Of a DNA stretch of 64,000 nt, positions 1 to 9,109 are shown one piece after another (positions within the stretch are counted from its first letter, which is position 1; each line of letters opens with the position of its first letter). The stretch covers positions 34,396-98,395 of the forward strand of contig NZ_BAEO01000041.1 in the NCBI RefSeq assembly GCF_000314995.1, given 5' to 3'. The notes below the pieces were generated by a model. That model was given only the letters and a program-made list of their open reading frames with translations, did no database searches and was not told the DNA's origin. Both the position numbers and the translations under genes were made by a program. Origin of the DNA: Paraglaciecola arctica BSs20135 (GTDB lineage: Bacteria > Pseudomonadota > Gammaproteobacteria > Enterobacterales > Alteromonadaceae).

Positions 1-483
1 TTTTCTGGCGGCATGCGTCAGCGGTTTGGTATTGCTCAGGCTTTATTGGGTGATCCCGACTTACTGATAGTAGATGAACCCACTGCCGGTCTTGATCCAG
101 AAGAACGCAATCGCTTTCATAATCTACTTGTGACCCTAGGTGAGGAAAAAGTCATTATCTTGTCGACCCATATAGTGGATGACGTATCAGAGTTATGCCC
201 GAATATGGCTGTGCTTGGCAATGGCCAAATTTTATTACAAGGCAACCCCTTAGATGTAACTGCTGACTTAAATGGGCAAATTTGGCGTAAAACTGTGTCG
301 ATTGAAGAAGCAGCCGTATTGGAAAACACTTTACCTGTTATCTCAAAACGTTTGTTCGCGGGCCGCACAGTTTTACATGTGTTAGCACCTGATGCGCCTG
401 AAGGATTTGAAACTGCCCCAGCGACTTTAGAAGATGTGTATTTTTCTACCTTACACAATTCTCGTTCGACTCAAGCAGCCTAA
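1..483 (+). CDS. ABC transporter ATP-binding protein (3' part only)
   Basis: This is the C-terminal part of an ABC ATPase whose start lies before the window. The first codons read FSGGMRQR, the ABC signature motif, so Walker A is outside. A Walker B (LLIVDEPTAGLDP) and the H-switch histidine (LSTHIVDD) follow, then a C-terminal tail of roughly 85 residues. The stop lies 12 bp before the permease start, so the two are almost certainly one operon, and this subunit probably powers the permease-peptidase fusion downstream. The tail resembles those of ATPases of the ABC-2/multidrug export class. The substrate cannot be told. Confidence 0.9.
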   Translation, partial: FSGGMRQRFGIAQALLGDPDLLIVDEPTAGLDPEERNRFHNLLVTLGEEKVIILSTHIVDDVSELCPNMAVLGNGQILLQGNPLDVTADLNGQIWRKTVSIEEAAVLENTLPVISKRLFAGRTVLHVLAPDAPEGFETAPATLEDVYFSTLHNSRSTQAA

Positions 484-495
484 GGAAAAACTCAT

Positions 496-3400
496 ATGTT
501 TACTAAAATGTTAGCCTTTGAGTGGCGCTACTTTACTCGCCAGCCCTCTTTTATTGTGACCTGTTTGGTGTTCTTTTTGCTGCCTTTTTTAGCCATTACT
601 ATTGAACAGGTACAAATTGGATCAGGTGGCAATGTATTATTTAACAGCCCCTTTGCCGTGACTCAGATCATGTTGATATTGAGTATATTTTCGATGTTTA
701 TGGTGGTGAATTTTGTGGCAAATACTGCCACTCGCAATCAAACATCCATGATGGCAGAAATTGTGTTGACCAAACCAATAAAACCTCTGCCATATAACCT
801 TGGTCGATTTTTTGGTGCTTACCTGATTTGTCTGGTTGTATTTGCCATGGTGCCTCTTGGAAGTTTTATAGGTAGCTTAATGCCATGGGTAGATCAAGAA
901 CGTATTGGCCCCAATGGCCTAATGATGTACTTAACACCCTTCCTGATATTTTCAGCTAGTACTATTTTTGTTTTTGCCGCGGTATTTTATGCCGCTGCTA
1001 CGCAATTTAAGAGCGCAATGGCAGTGTATATCTGTGCCATGGGGCTGTTTATTTTATATGCAGTGGCCGGACAGGTATTTAGCGAACCAGAACAACGCAC
1101 TATTCGCGCCCTGCTCGACCCCTTTGGTTTGCGAGCCTTCGGCGAATATTCACGGTATTGGACTTCTTTTGAAAAAAATTCATTAGTGCCAGTACTCGAA
1201 GGCATGATTTTACAAAATAGATTGTTATGGTTAGGCATAGCAGCCTTTATTTTATTAGTAGCGGGGGGACTATTTAGACCTCTTAATTTAGCCAGTTATT
1301 CATTCAAGAAAAAAGCTAAAAAAGAAAAAATAGACGTTATTCCTACTACCAACAATATTGCGATTAAAGCCTCAGCCAATAATGGTTTAGCACAATTTAT
1401 TAGCCGTACAAAGTTTGAAATTCGTCAGGTGTTTTTAAGCCCAGCATTTTTAATCTTATTATTATTTTCTGCCTTCCAACTTATCGCCAATTTCTTTGAA
1501 ATAAACGGTATGTTTGGCACGCCTAATTGGCCGTTAACTCAGACCCTAGTGGAATTGATTATGGGGTCCTTTTCACTAATGACCATTATCATAATCACTT
1601 ACTATACCGCTGAAGTGGTATGGCGTGAACGTACTGTGGGCATGGGCGATATTGTGGACAGCATGCCTGTACATAATATGACTTTTTGGCTATCAAAACT
1701 ATTAGCAGTCATGTTGGTAATTGTGAGTTTGCATGTAGTTGGCATGTTCGCCGCTATCATCAATCAACTATTAGCTGGTTATGAAAATATCGAAATAAGC
1801 CAATACCTAATTAGTTTATTATTTTTTGGTGCATTACCTTGGTGTTTGTTGACTGTATTAGCGTTTTTTATTCAGGCTTTAAGTCCGAATAAGTATATTG
1901 GTATGCTGATTTTTGTGGGTTATTTCTTTGTTTCTTTGGCTTTCAGCCAAATAGGTATTGAGCACAACATGTTCAACTTTGCCGCAGGGCCAATGCTGCA
2001 ATATTCTGATCTCAATGGTTATGGCTGGTTTATTCAAACCCAGAGCTGGTATATGTTGTATTGGGGCGCCTTATCTGTGGTGCTTGGCATTATCAGTTAT
2101 GGCATGTGGCAACGTGGGCCACAAACCTCGGTCAAACAGCGACTACGTTTACTCAGTTATCATTTAGGCAGTACCGGTAAAAGTGTTGCTGCAGCGGCTT
2201 TAGTGTTGTTTTTAGCTACAGGTGGTTATATTCATTACAACACTAAAGTGCTGAATAAATTTTACGGTCAGGAACAGGTATTAGATATCCAAGCCGATTA
2301 CGAAAAAGAATACGTTGAATTTCGTGATGCACCTATGCCCACAATAGTCAGTGTTGATATTGCTGCGGATATATTCCCAGCAGATAGACGTATAGAAGCC
2401 ACATCTAAGGTGCAAGTTATCAACCGCACCAACAAACCCATTAAGCGGTTTTTGGTTAATATGCCACGTTTTTCTCCTATGACTAATGTAGAAATTGACG
2501 GAGGTGAATTGGGCGAAATCAATAAAAAATACAACATTGCTTGGTTTGAATTTTCTGAGCCAATGTTACCTGGTGAACAACGCAGTGGTGTTCTTTCTGT
2601 GGTGCGCGAACATCATGGGTTCAAAAATAGCGGTGAAGATAGCACTTTAGTGAAAAACGGTACCTTTATTGACAACTTTAGCTTGTTGCCATTTTTTGGC
2701 TTCAATGAGTCATATCAAATCACCGATCAGCACGAAAGACGTAAAAGGGATCTTGAGCCAGTTCAGCGGGCTTACAAGTTAGAAGATAGCAGCCGATATA
2801 ATGAAAGTTTCTTTGGCAAAGGCGTCGAATTTATTGACTTTAGTGCCACCCTGTCCACCAGCGGCGAGCAATTTGCCATCGCACCGGGTTACCTGCAAAA
2901 AGAATGGCAGCAAGACGGGCGTAACTATTATCGATATGAAATGAATGCACCTATGGTTAACTTTTTCAGCATTATGTCTTCTAAACTTGAGAGTAAAAAA
3001 GTCGAACATGCTGGTGTTAATATTGAAGTCTACTATCACCAAAATCATCATTGGAATGTGGATCGTATGATTGAGTCGAGTAAAGACTCACTCGACTATT
3101 TCCAAAAAGTGTTTAGTCCTTATCAACATAAACAATTAAGGATCATAGAATTTCCTGGTTACCGTAGCTTTGCACAAAGTTTTGCGAATACTGTACCTTA
3201 CTCAGAAAAAATTGGTTTTATCACCGATTTACGAAACCCGGAAGACATCGACCCCGTTTATTATGTGACCGCACACGAAGTAGCCCACCAATGGTGGGGT
3301 CATCAACTTAACGCAGCCAATGTGCAAGGTAGCGCGATATTGTCAGAAACCTTATCCCAATACAGCGCATTAATGGTGATGAAGAAAAAATACGGCGAAA

Positions 3401-4053
3401 CCCGATTACGTAAATTCCTTACCTATGAATTGGATCGTTATTTAAGAGGTCGCAGCGCAGAACGTATTGAAGAAATGCCTTTGCTTCGCTCTGAGAATCA
3501 ACAATATATTCACTATCAGAAAGGCTCAATAGTAATGATGGCCTTAGTTAATAAAATAGGTGAAGAGCGTCTTAATAAAGCCTTACAAGCGTTGCTAAAC
3601 GAATATCAATATAGGGAAGACTTGTACCCTACTACCTTAGACCTAGTCAGACACTTAAATAGTGTATCCAACGAGCAGGAACAGGCTTATATTCAAGACC
3701 TGTTTGAGCAAATCACTATTTACGATTTGCGCGCTAAAGAAGTAACCAAGGAAGAGCTTGAAGATGGCAGAACCAAAGTCACTTTAACCGTATCAGCACA
3801 ACAGTTCAGTGCCGATGGTAAAGGCCAAGAAACAGAACAACCTTTTGCCCAAGAAGTCGAGATTGTTTTGTTCAGTGAAGATCCAAATAATTTTGCTTCC
3901 GAAAACAAAGTGATTTATCAAGGACTTCACGCCATTGATAGTGGCGATACAGTCATAGAACTAATAGTGGAAGAAACGCCTAATTTTGCCGGTATCGACC
4001 CCTTTGTACGTTTTATTGATCGCGACACAGGTAATAATATTATTAAATTGTAA
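496..4053 (+). CDS. ABC-2 type permease fused to M1-family metallopeptidase
   Basis: A protein of 1185 residues. Residues 1-600 are a multi-pass membrane region with two ABC-2-like permease halves separated by a Lys-rich cytoplasmic linker near residue 275. Residues about 610-1185 form an extracytoplasmic M1-like (gluzincin) peptidase: HEVAH at 927-931 gives two zinc histidines and the catalytic Glu, and Glu951 in LSETLSQYSA is the likely third ligand. The spacing HEXXH-X19-E is one residue longer than in classical M1 enzymes. I see no GAMEN exopeptidase motif; the corresponding region reads SFAQSFANTVPYSE. Homologues of this fusion occur in Alteromonadales and Bacteroidetes, usually annotated as 'ABC transporter permease/M1 family aminopeptidase'. 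The start follows AAGGAAAAACTCAT, a good ribosome site. Peptide export coupled to cleavage is inference. Confidence 0.9.
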   Translation: MFTKMLAFEWRYFTRQPSFIVTCLVFFLLPFLAITIEQVQIGSGGNVLFNSPFAVTQIMLILSIFSMFMVVNFVANTATRNQTSMMAEIVLTKPIKPLPYNLGRFFGAYLICLVVFAMVPLGSFIGSLMPWVDQERIGPNGLMMYLTPFLIFSASTIFVFAAVFYAAATQFKSAMAVYICAMGLFILYAVAGQVFSEPEQRTIRALLDPFGLRAFGEYSRYWTSFEKNSLVPVLEGMILQNRLLWLGIAAFILLVAGGLFRPLNLASYSFKKKAKKEKIDVIPTTNNIAIKASANNGLAQFISRTKFEIRQVFLSPAFLILLLFSAFQLIANFFEINGMFGTPNWPLTQTLVELIMGSFSLMTIIIITYYTAEVVWRERTVGMGDIVDSMPVHNMTFWLSKLLAVMLVIVSLHVVGMFAAIINQLLAGYENIEISQYLISLLFFGALPWCLLTVLAFFIQALSPNKYIGMLIFVGYFFVSLAFSQIGIEHNMFNFAAGPMLQYSDLNGYGWFIQTQSWYMLYWGALSVVLGIISYGMWQRGPQTSVKQRLRLLSYHLGSTGKSVAAAALVLFLATGGYIHYNTKVLNKFYGQEQVLDIQADYEKEYVEFRDAPMPTIVSVDIAADIFPADRRIEATSKVQVINRTNKPIKRFLVNMPRFSPMTNVEIDGGELGEINKKYNIAWFEFSEPMLPGEQRSGVLSVVREHHGFKNSGEDSTLVKNGTFIDNFSLLPFFGFNESYQITDQHERRKRDLEPVQRAYKLEDSSRYNESFFGKGVEFIDFSATLSTSGEQFAIAPGYLQKEWQQDGRNYYRYEMNAPMVNFFSIMSSKLESKKVEHAGVNIEVYYHQNHHWNVDRMIESSKDSLDYFQKVFSPYQHKQLRIIEFPGYRSFAQSFANTVPYSEKIGFITDLRNPEDIDPVYYVTAHEVAHQWWGHQLNAANVQGSAILSETLSQYSALMVMKKKYGETRLRKFLTYELDRYLRGRSAERIEEMPLLRSENQQYIHYQKGSIVMMALVNKIGEERLNKALQALLNEYQYREDLYPTTLDLVRHLNSVSNEQEQAYIQDLFEQITIYDLRAKEVTKEELEDGRTKVTLTVSAQQFSADGKGQETEQPFAQEVEIVLFSEDPNNFASENKVIYQGLHAIDSGDTVIELIVEETPNFAGIDPFVRFIDRDTGNNIIKL

Positions 4054-4073
4054 CTCTCAAAGTACTTAAACAT

Positions 4074-4101
4074 AGCCTTCACTTTGAGGGCTTTGTTTTA
4101 T
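4074..4101 (+). terminator. Rho-independent terminator after the ABC operon
   Basis: Arms 4074-4081 and 4085-4092 pair over 8 bp (one G-T) around a 3-nt loop, followed by TTGTTTTA. The hairpin starts 20 bp after the permease-peptidase stop. Confidence 0.65.
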
Positions 4102-4225
4102 TAAGCAACACAAAATCTACACAAATAATTTTCTTTTTTTAAGCCTTAACTAGTACTTTAGTCTACTTCCGATTGAGCGAAATTTAATCTATGCTTGGAA
4201 CAACCCCCACTCTAATAATATTAAA

Positions 4226-6091
4226 ATGTCTTCTAAAAAACAGGCAAATAAGTCATTCAAAGCAATTAATGTAGATGACCATTATTCAAGGCTTGAAGCT
4301 GTTCTTAATACAGTAATAGATGGCATTATTACTATTGACCATCTAGGCTGTATCCAAAGCTTCAACCGGTCAGCAGAACGTATTTTTGGTTATACTCCCG
4401 ATGAAGTTATTGGCCAAAATGTTAAAATGCTAATGCCAGCCCCATACCATGATGAGCACGACGGCTACCTCAAAAATTATCAAGTTACAGGTGATAAAAA
4501 AGTAATAGGTAATGGTCGTGAGGTAAAAGCGCAGCGCAAGGACGGTAGTATTTTCGCAATGGAACTTGGGGTTAACGAAATGACCGTTTCTGGTGAAAAA
4601 ATGTTCGTTGGTACCATTCGCGACATTTCAGATCGCAAGCAGGCCGAACAAGCACTAAAAGATAACCAAGCAAAATTGCAGGCCATTGTTGATAATACAG
4701 TAGACGGACTGATTACCATTGATGAAAAAGGCCTTATAGAAACCTTCAATCGAGCATGCGAAAGGATATTTGGATACACTGCTAATCAAGTAATTGGGAA
4801 AAATGTAAAAGTATTGATGCCCGCCCCTTATCACAAAGAGCACGACGGTTATCTTAAGAACTATCATAACACTGGCGACAAAAAAATTATTGGCACAGGT
4901 CGTCAGGTTGAAGGTAAGAAAAAAGATGGCAGTATTTTCCCCCTCGATCTCTCGGTCAGTGAAGTAAATGTCAAAGGACGTAGGATCTACAGTGGTATAG
5001 TTCGAGACATTACTGAATTACAAGAAACCCAAAAACGCCTAGCGGCAGTGTTAGACAATACTGTTGATGGCTTAATCACTATTGATGAATATGGCAACGT
5101 AGAACACTACAACAAGGCATGCGAAGGAATCTTTGGCTACAAGCCAGAAGAAGTGATTGGTCAAAATATCAAAATGTTAATGCCAGAGCCGTATCACAGT
5201 GAACATGACGGATATCTCAAGAATTATCATGAAACAGCTGAGAAAAAAATAATTGGCACAGGTCGAGAAGTTGCAGGACAACGTAAAGATGGCAGTACTT
5301 TTCCACTCGATTTATCAGTAAGCGAAGTAAATGTTCAAGGGCGTACACTGTACAGCGGTATTGTGCGTGATATTTCTGCCCGTAAAGAAGCGGACGAAAA
5401 AATACTTCAAGCCAATACAGAGCTGGAGGAGTTTTCATACCGGACATCTCATGATTTACGCTCTCCTTTGGTATCGGCGATTGGTTTACTTAATATCGTT
5501 ACCGATGCCATTAAAAATGATAAAAAAGAGCTTGCTCTAGAAAGTACAGAATTTGTTCAAAAATCCCTTTCCCAACTTGAAAATCTCATTAAAGACATTC
5601 TCCAGCTAACTAAAACCAAGAATGAACTGGAAGATGAAGAAAGCATTTGTTTTGCCATATTGGCGAGAGAATCACTCGGAAAATTCAAAAACATGGATAA
5701 TTTTGGTCGACTTGATATACAACAAAATTTTCGTTTTTCAGGCAATTTAAAAACTAAGAAAAGTCGTGTTGTACTAATCGTTGAAAATTTATTATCTAAT
5801 GCAATTAAATACCAGGACGTCAATAAAAATAACTCATTCATTAAGATATCTAGCTACAAAACCAAAAACCATATTGTGTTAGAAGTACGTGACAACGGTT
5901 TGGGTGTGCCCGAAGCTCAACGAGATAACCTATTTAAGATGTTTAAACGCTTTCATCCTAGAACATCTTTTGGTTCTGGTCTTGGTTTATATATGATGAA
6001 AAAAAGTGCGGATATCCTACATGGAAATATAAGTTACGAAGCTTGCTCTGATGGTTCAGTTTTTAAACTTGAACTACCTTTAAGTGAGTAA
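4226..6091 (+). CDS. Sensor histidine kinase with three tandem FixL-like PAS domains
   Basis: A soluble 621-residue kinase with no membrane segment. Three PAS domains lie at about 20-137, 148-265 and 270-386. They are so alike that they must come from internal duplication. Each has the block EHDGYLKNY followed 20 residues after its His by Arg (His78/Arg98, His206/Arg226, His327/Arg347). In Bradyrhizobium FixL the haem ligand His200 and the ligand-sensing Arg220 have exactly this spacing, so haem-based gas sensing is plausible. After a short coiled linker come a HisKA-like H box with phospho-His409 (RTSHDLRSPL), an N box (ENLLSNAIKY), and G boxes (RDNGLGVP, GSGLGLYM). A response regulator follows 53 bp downstream. 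Haem binding is inferred from motifs and has not been shown. Confidence 0.9.
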   Translation: MSSKKQANKSFKAINVDDHYSRLEAVLNTVIDGIITIDHLGCIQSFNRSAERIFGYTPDEVIGQNVKMLMPAPYHDEHDGYLKNYQVTGDKKVIGNGREVKAQRKDGSIFAMELGVNEMTVSGEKMFVGTIRDISDRKQAEQALKDNQAKLQAIVDNTVDGLITIDEKGLIETFNRACERIFGYTANQVIGKNVKVLMPAPYHKEHDGYLKNYHNTGDKKIIGTGRQVEGKKKDGSIFPLDLSVSEVNVKGRRIYSGIVRDITELQETQKRLAAVLDNTVDGLITIDEYGNVEHYNKACEGIFGYKPEEVIGQNIKMLMPEPYHSEHDGYLKNYHETAEKKIIGTGREVAGQRKDGSTFPLDLSVSEVNVQGRTLYSGIVRDISARKEADEKILQANTELEEFSYRTSHDLRSPLVSAIGLLNIVTDAIKNDKKELALESTEFVQKSLSQLENLIKDILQLTKTKNELEDEESICFAILARESLGKFKNMDNFGRLDIQQNFRFSGNLKTKKSRVVLIVENLLSNAIKYQDVNKNNSFIKISSYKTKNHIVLEVRDNGLGVPEAQRDNLFKMFKRFHPRTSFGSGLGLYMMKKSADILHGNISYEACSDGSVFKLELPLSE

Positions 6092-6144
6092 AAACATGAG
6101 CGCATTTATCGCTCAAAAATACGTTTCAGATAACGGGGAAAAGT

Positions 6145-6516
6145 ATGAGTGTTAAATTAGTAATGATAATTGATGATAGCGAAATGGACCACTTCTTAGC
6201 AAAGTATATGATAGAAGAATACGATCCGAGTATTGAAATAATACAGGCTTATGACGGGCAGGAAGCACTAGAAATTTTGAAGGGCTTATCATCACAACCT
6301 GATGTAATCTTTCTAGATATTAATATGCCACGTATGAACGGGCATGCATTTCTAGAGATGTACAGTAACTGGGAAGGACATTCTGAGTCGGTAATTATGT
6401 TAACGTCTTCTAATCAGGCACAAGATAAAGAAAAGTCATTAGCCTATCAGTGTGTCAAAAAATACTACGTAAAACCAATCACAAGGTCTCATTTAGAATC
6501 CATTGTTAATATGTGA
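6145..6516 (+). CDS. Single-domain response regulator (CheY/Rcp1-like)
   Basis: A receiver domain of 123 residues and nothing more. The acidic pair is in MIIDDSEMD, phospho-acceptor Asp58 is in FLDINMP, the conserved Ser/Thr is in MLTSSN, and the Lys is in YVKPIT. The ribosome site GGGGAAA lies about 6 bp before the ATG. It is probably phosphorylated by the triple-PAS kinase just upstream. Having no output domain, it must act by protein contact or as a phosphorelay step. Such stand-alone receivers often partner PAS/phytochrome-type kinases. The target is not visible here. Confidence 0.92.
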   Translation: MSVKLVMIIDDSEMDHFLAKYMIEEYDPSIEIIQAYDGQEALEILKGLSSQPDVIFLDINMPRMNGHAFLEMYSNWEGHSESVIMLTSSNQAQDKEKSLAYQCVKKYYVKPITRSHLESIVNM

Positions 6517-6585
6517 TATATCAATTATACACGATGCAAGATTAGTCTAACTAGGCAACCACAACTGTTAAGGGAGGACTTATTT

Positions 6586-6639
6586 GTGCAGATTGGCAAT
6601 ATGGTCTGTATGATGACGCTGGTATTTAGTAATTTCTGA
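6586..6639 (+). CDS. Possible 17-codon leader ORF before the CoA-transferase
   Basis: A GTG codon at 6586 lies 8 bp after the near-perfect Shine-Dalgarno GGGAGGA (6572-6578) and opens 17 codons ending in TGA at 6637, 7 bp before the CoA-transferase ATG. The encoded peptide starts VQIGNMVCMM. The next gene itself has only a weak site (TGAG), so translational coupling is possible. No homology is recognised. Confidence 0.3.
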   Translation: MQIGNMVCMMTLVFSNF

Positions 6640-6646
6640 GCAAACT

Positions 6647-7870
6647 ATGTCGTCACCACTTTCACATATCCGCGTACTTGAACTGAGTCGCATATTGGCT
6701 GGGCCTTGGGCCGGACAAATGTTGGCCGACTTAGGCGCAGAAGTCATCAAAGTAGAAAAACCAATAGAGGGTGATGATACTCGGCATTGGGGCCCTCCTT
6801 TTCTACAAAATCAACAAGGTGAAGCCACGACAGAATCAGCTTATTTTTTATCGACTAATAGAGGTAAAAGGTCGATTACCGTCGATATCAGGCAACCACA
6901 AGGACAAGCAATTATTCATCAACTGATCGCTAGTTGTGATGTGTTAATAGAAAACTTCAAAGTTGGCAGTTTGCAAAAATACCACCTTGATTATGCGAGC
7001 TTATCGGCGATCAACCCAAAGTTAATTTATTGCTCGATAACCGGCTTTGGTCAAGACGGTCCTTATGCCCAAAGAGCCGGATACGACTTTTTATTACAAG
7101 GCATGGGCGGATTGATGAGTGTGACCGGCGAACCCGACCACCTACCTGGCGGTGGCCCGCAAAAAGTTGGCGTAGCCTTGACTGACATTCTTACCGGTAT
7201 GTATGCCACCACAGCTATACAAGCGGCGATTATAGAGCGTGAAAAATCAGGGTTAGGCCAACAAATCGACTTGGCTTTGCTCGATGTACAAGTGGCCTGT
7301 TTGGCCAATCAAAGCATGAACTACTTAGTGGGTCATGAAACCCCAAAACGTATGGGTAATGCTCACCCCAACATAGTGCCCTACCAAACTTTTCAAACCG
7401 CAGATGGCTTTATCATTTTAACAGTAGGTAACGACTCACAATTTGCAGATTTTTGTGAGGTGGCACAATGCCAAGCGTTGCTCGAAGATCCGCGATTTAC
7501 CACTAATCAGGCAAGGGTAAACAATAGAGAGATTGTGGTTGAACAATTGACTACACTTATAAAAGCAAAAACCAATGACTTTTGGTTACAACAGTTAGAA
7601 ATAAAAGGCGTGCCCTGTGGCCCCATCAACGACATTGCCCACGTATTCGATAACCCACAAATAAAACACCGTAAAATGTTAAATGAACTCACCCACCCAG
7701 AAAATGGCAAAGTACCCACTGTCAGCAACCCCATCAATTTGTCGCGTACCCCTATTGTTTACCATCAGGCACCACCGAATCTAGGGGAACATACTGATGA
7801 AGTGTTAACTGAGTTGTTAGATTATGACACTGGCGTCATTGGCAAACTGCGCCAATCAAAGATTATCTAA
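6647..7870 (+). CDS. Family III CoA-transferase (CaiB/BaiF type)
   Basis: Length 407 residues, usual for family III CoA-transferases, which move CoA between acyl-CoA and a free carboxylic acid in the cytoplasm. The N-terminus LELSRILAGPWAGQMLADLG is typical. The catalytic Asp is the one in AGYDFLLQGMGG (about residue 148). A conserved C-terminal half carries GVPCGPIN. It may be translationally coupled to a short leader ORF just upstream. The acyl substrate cannot be told from sequence. Genes of this type are often annotated as formyl-CoA or carnitine CoA-transferases by default, and I would not carry over such a name. Confidence 0.9.
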   Translation: MSSPLSHIRVLELSRILAGPWAGQMLADLGAEVIKVEKPIEGDDTRHWGPPFLQNQQGEATTESAYFLSTNRGKRSITVDIRQPQGQAIIHQLIASCDVLIENFKVGSLQKYHLDYASLSAINPKLIYCSITGFGQDGPYAQRAGYDFLLQGMGGLMSVTGEPDHLPGGGPQKVGVALTDILTGMYATTAIQAAIIEREKSGLGQQIDLALLDVQVACLANQSMNYLVGHETPKRMGNAHPNIVPYQTFQTADGFIILTVGNDSQFADFCEVAQCQALLEDPRFTTNQARVNNREIVVEQLTTLIKAKTNDFWLQQLEIKGVPCGPINDIAHVFDNPQIKHRKMLNELTHPENGKVPTVSNPINLSRTPIVYHQAPPNLGEHTDEVLTELLDYDTGVIGKLRQSKII

Positions 7871-7998
7871 GCTTAGTAAGGTTTTTCAAAACGCCCTGCT
7901 AGCCTTTATTCTACCTTAGATTGAAGCATTAATTTCAGCTGACTGGTTTAGTAGGTAATATAATGCCTAATTGCATTAAAATTTATTTAGGAATACCC

Positions 7999-8415
7999 AT
8001 GCGCTTTTTATCCCGCCGATTAGTTATGCCCAATGATTTGAATTATGCCAATGCGTTATTTGGTGGCCGCGCTTTGGAATGGATTGATGAAGAAGCTGCG
8101 ATTTATGCGATATGTCAGTTAGAAACCAATTGTTTGGTGACTAAACATATAGGTGAAATTAGCTTTGAGTCCCCAGCTATTCAGGGTGACGTGGTGGAAT
8201 TTGGTCTGGAAACCAAAAATGTCGGCCGTACTTCTATTACCGTTTCTTGCTTGGTACGTAATAAAGCTACTAAAAATACCATCTGCCTCGCTGATGATAT
8301 TGTGTTTGTTCAAGTGGATCCCCAGAGTAAAAGACCCGTCCCTCATGGTAAAACCATGGAGCAACTAGTGGCTCAAACAGAACAAGAAATCAGTAGTTTG
8401 AATATAGAGGAATAA
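7999..8415 (+). CDS. Acyl-CoA thioesterase, hotdog fold (YciA/BFIT-like)
   Basis: A single hotdog-domain protein of 138 residues. Typical features are MPNDLNYANALFGGRALEWIDE near the start, where the Asn/Asp and the glycine-rich helix belong to the acyl-CoA hydrolase family, and VEFGLETKNVGRTSITV in the middle. It should hydrolyse acyl-CoA to free acid and CoA in the cytosol. A longer frame opens at 7963, but I prefer the ATG at 7999: TTAGGAA lies 6 bp before it and family members begin near this point. It ends convergent to the DUF4124 gene with 48 bp between them. Confidence 0.85.
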   Translation: MRFLSRRLVMPNDLNYANALFGGRALEWIDEEAAIYAICQLETNCLVTKHIGEISFESPAIQGDVVEFGLETKNVGRTSITVSCLVRNKATKNTICLADDIVFVQVDPQSKRPVPHGKTMEQLVAQTEQEISSLNIEE

Positions 8416-8463
8416 ATAAGCCAACGAAATCAAGACTTCATCATCTTGGATAGAGCTGTCTCA

Positions 8464-8934
8464 CTATTTACGACAATAAGATTGGACATTTTTTTCTGAT
8501 CGTTTGACGCGTTTGATGCGCTCTTGTTCCGATAATATTTGAATTGCACTACTGTCATTAACACTTGTTCTAATTCTTTGACCACTTTGATAAAGTGCTA
8601 AGTTCTCTTGTGCGAGTTTACAATTATTTTTATTTGTTTTTGCAGTATTGACAGTATTTATCTGTAATTCTCTAGCTACTTTTCTATCGTCGATATACTT
8701 CTTAATATTTGCCATCCGTGCACTGTTACTTTGTCCTTTGGGAGGCTCAGAAACTGGGATTGGTACTTGAATTTTTTCTACATTAAATGAATTATTTTTA
8801 TCTTCAGGGGGGAATTCAGATAAATGGATTACCCCAGAATTATCCGTCCATCTGTATACTTGCATAGTTTCAGTATTCGCAATCGCGTTCATCGAATGAA
8901 TAAAGATAAAAAATAAAAAATAACGTACTAACAT
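8464..8934 (-). CDS. Exported DUF4124 domain protein
   Basis: 156 residues with a signal peptide of about 19 residues (MLVRYFLFFIFIHSMNAIA). Next comes a DUF4124 module with the hallmark VYRWTDNSGVIHLSEFPPE, then a charged region probably forming a coiled coil and a Cys pair near the C-terminus (NNCKLAQ, SYCRK). DUF4124 proteins are common periplasmic proteins of Proteobacteria with no established biochemical role. It stands alone on the minus strand between two plus-strand genes. Confidence 0.8.
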   Translation of the reverse strand: MLVRYFLFFIFIHSMNAIANTETMQVYRWTDNSGVIHLSEFPPEDKNNSFNVEKIQVPIPVSEPPKGQSNSARMANIKKYIDDRKVARELQINTVNTAKTNKNNCKLAQENLALYQSGQRIRTSVNDSSAIQILSEQERIKRVKRSEKNVQSYCRK

Positions 8935-9109
8935 ATATTATTGATTCCTCTGGTAATTTATCTAACAATCTTTATCCCAATACCCCTCGGGCCGCTTATT
9001 CATTATTGATGGTTATTTGGTATTGTAACCATCTGTCTACCCGCTGCTAGTCGCGAGTAATATAGACACAAAGATAGGCATATTCAAATCTTCGAAAAAT
9101 GTCATGGTA

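Noticed and set aside
4226..5380. The three PAS repeats as a DNA repeat or assembly artefact
   Set aside because: The copies differ at many positions throughout, including synonymous changes, so they are an old protein-domain duplication.
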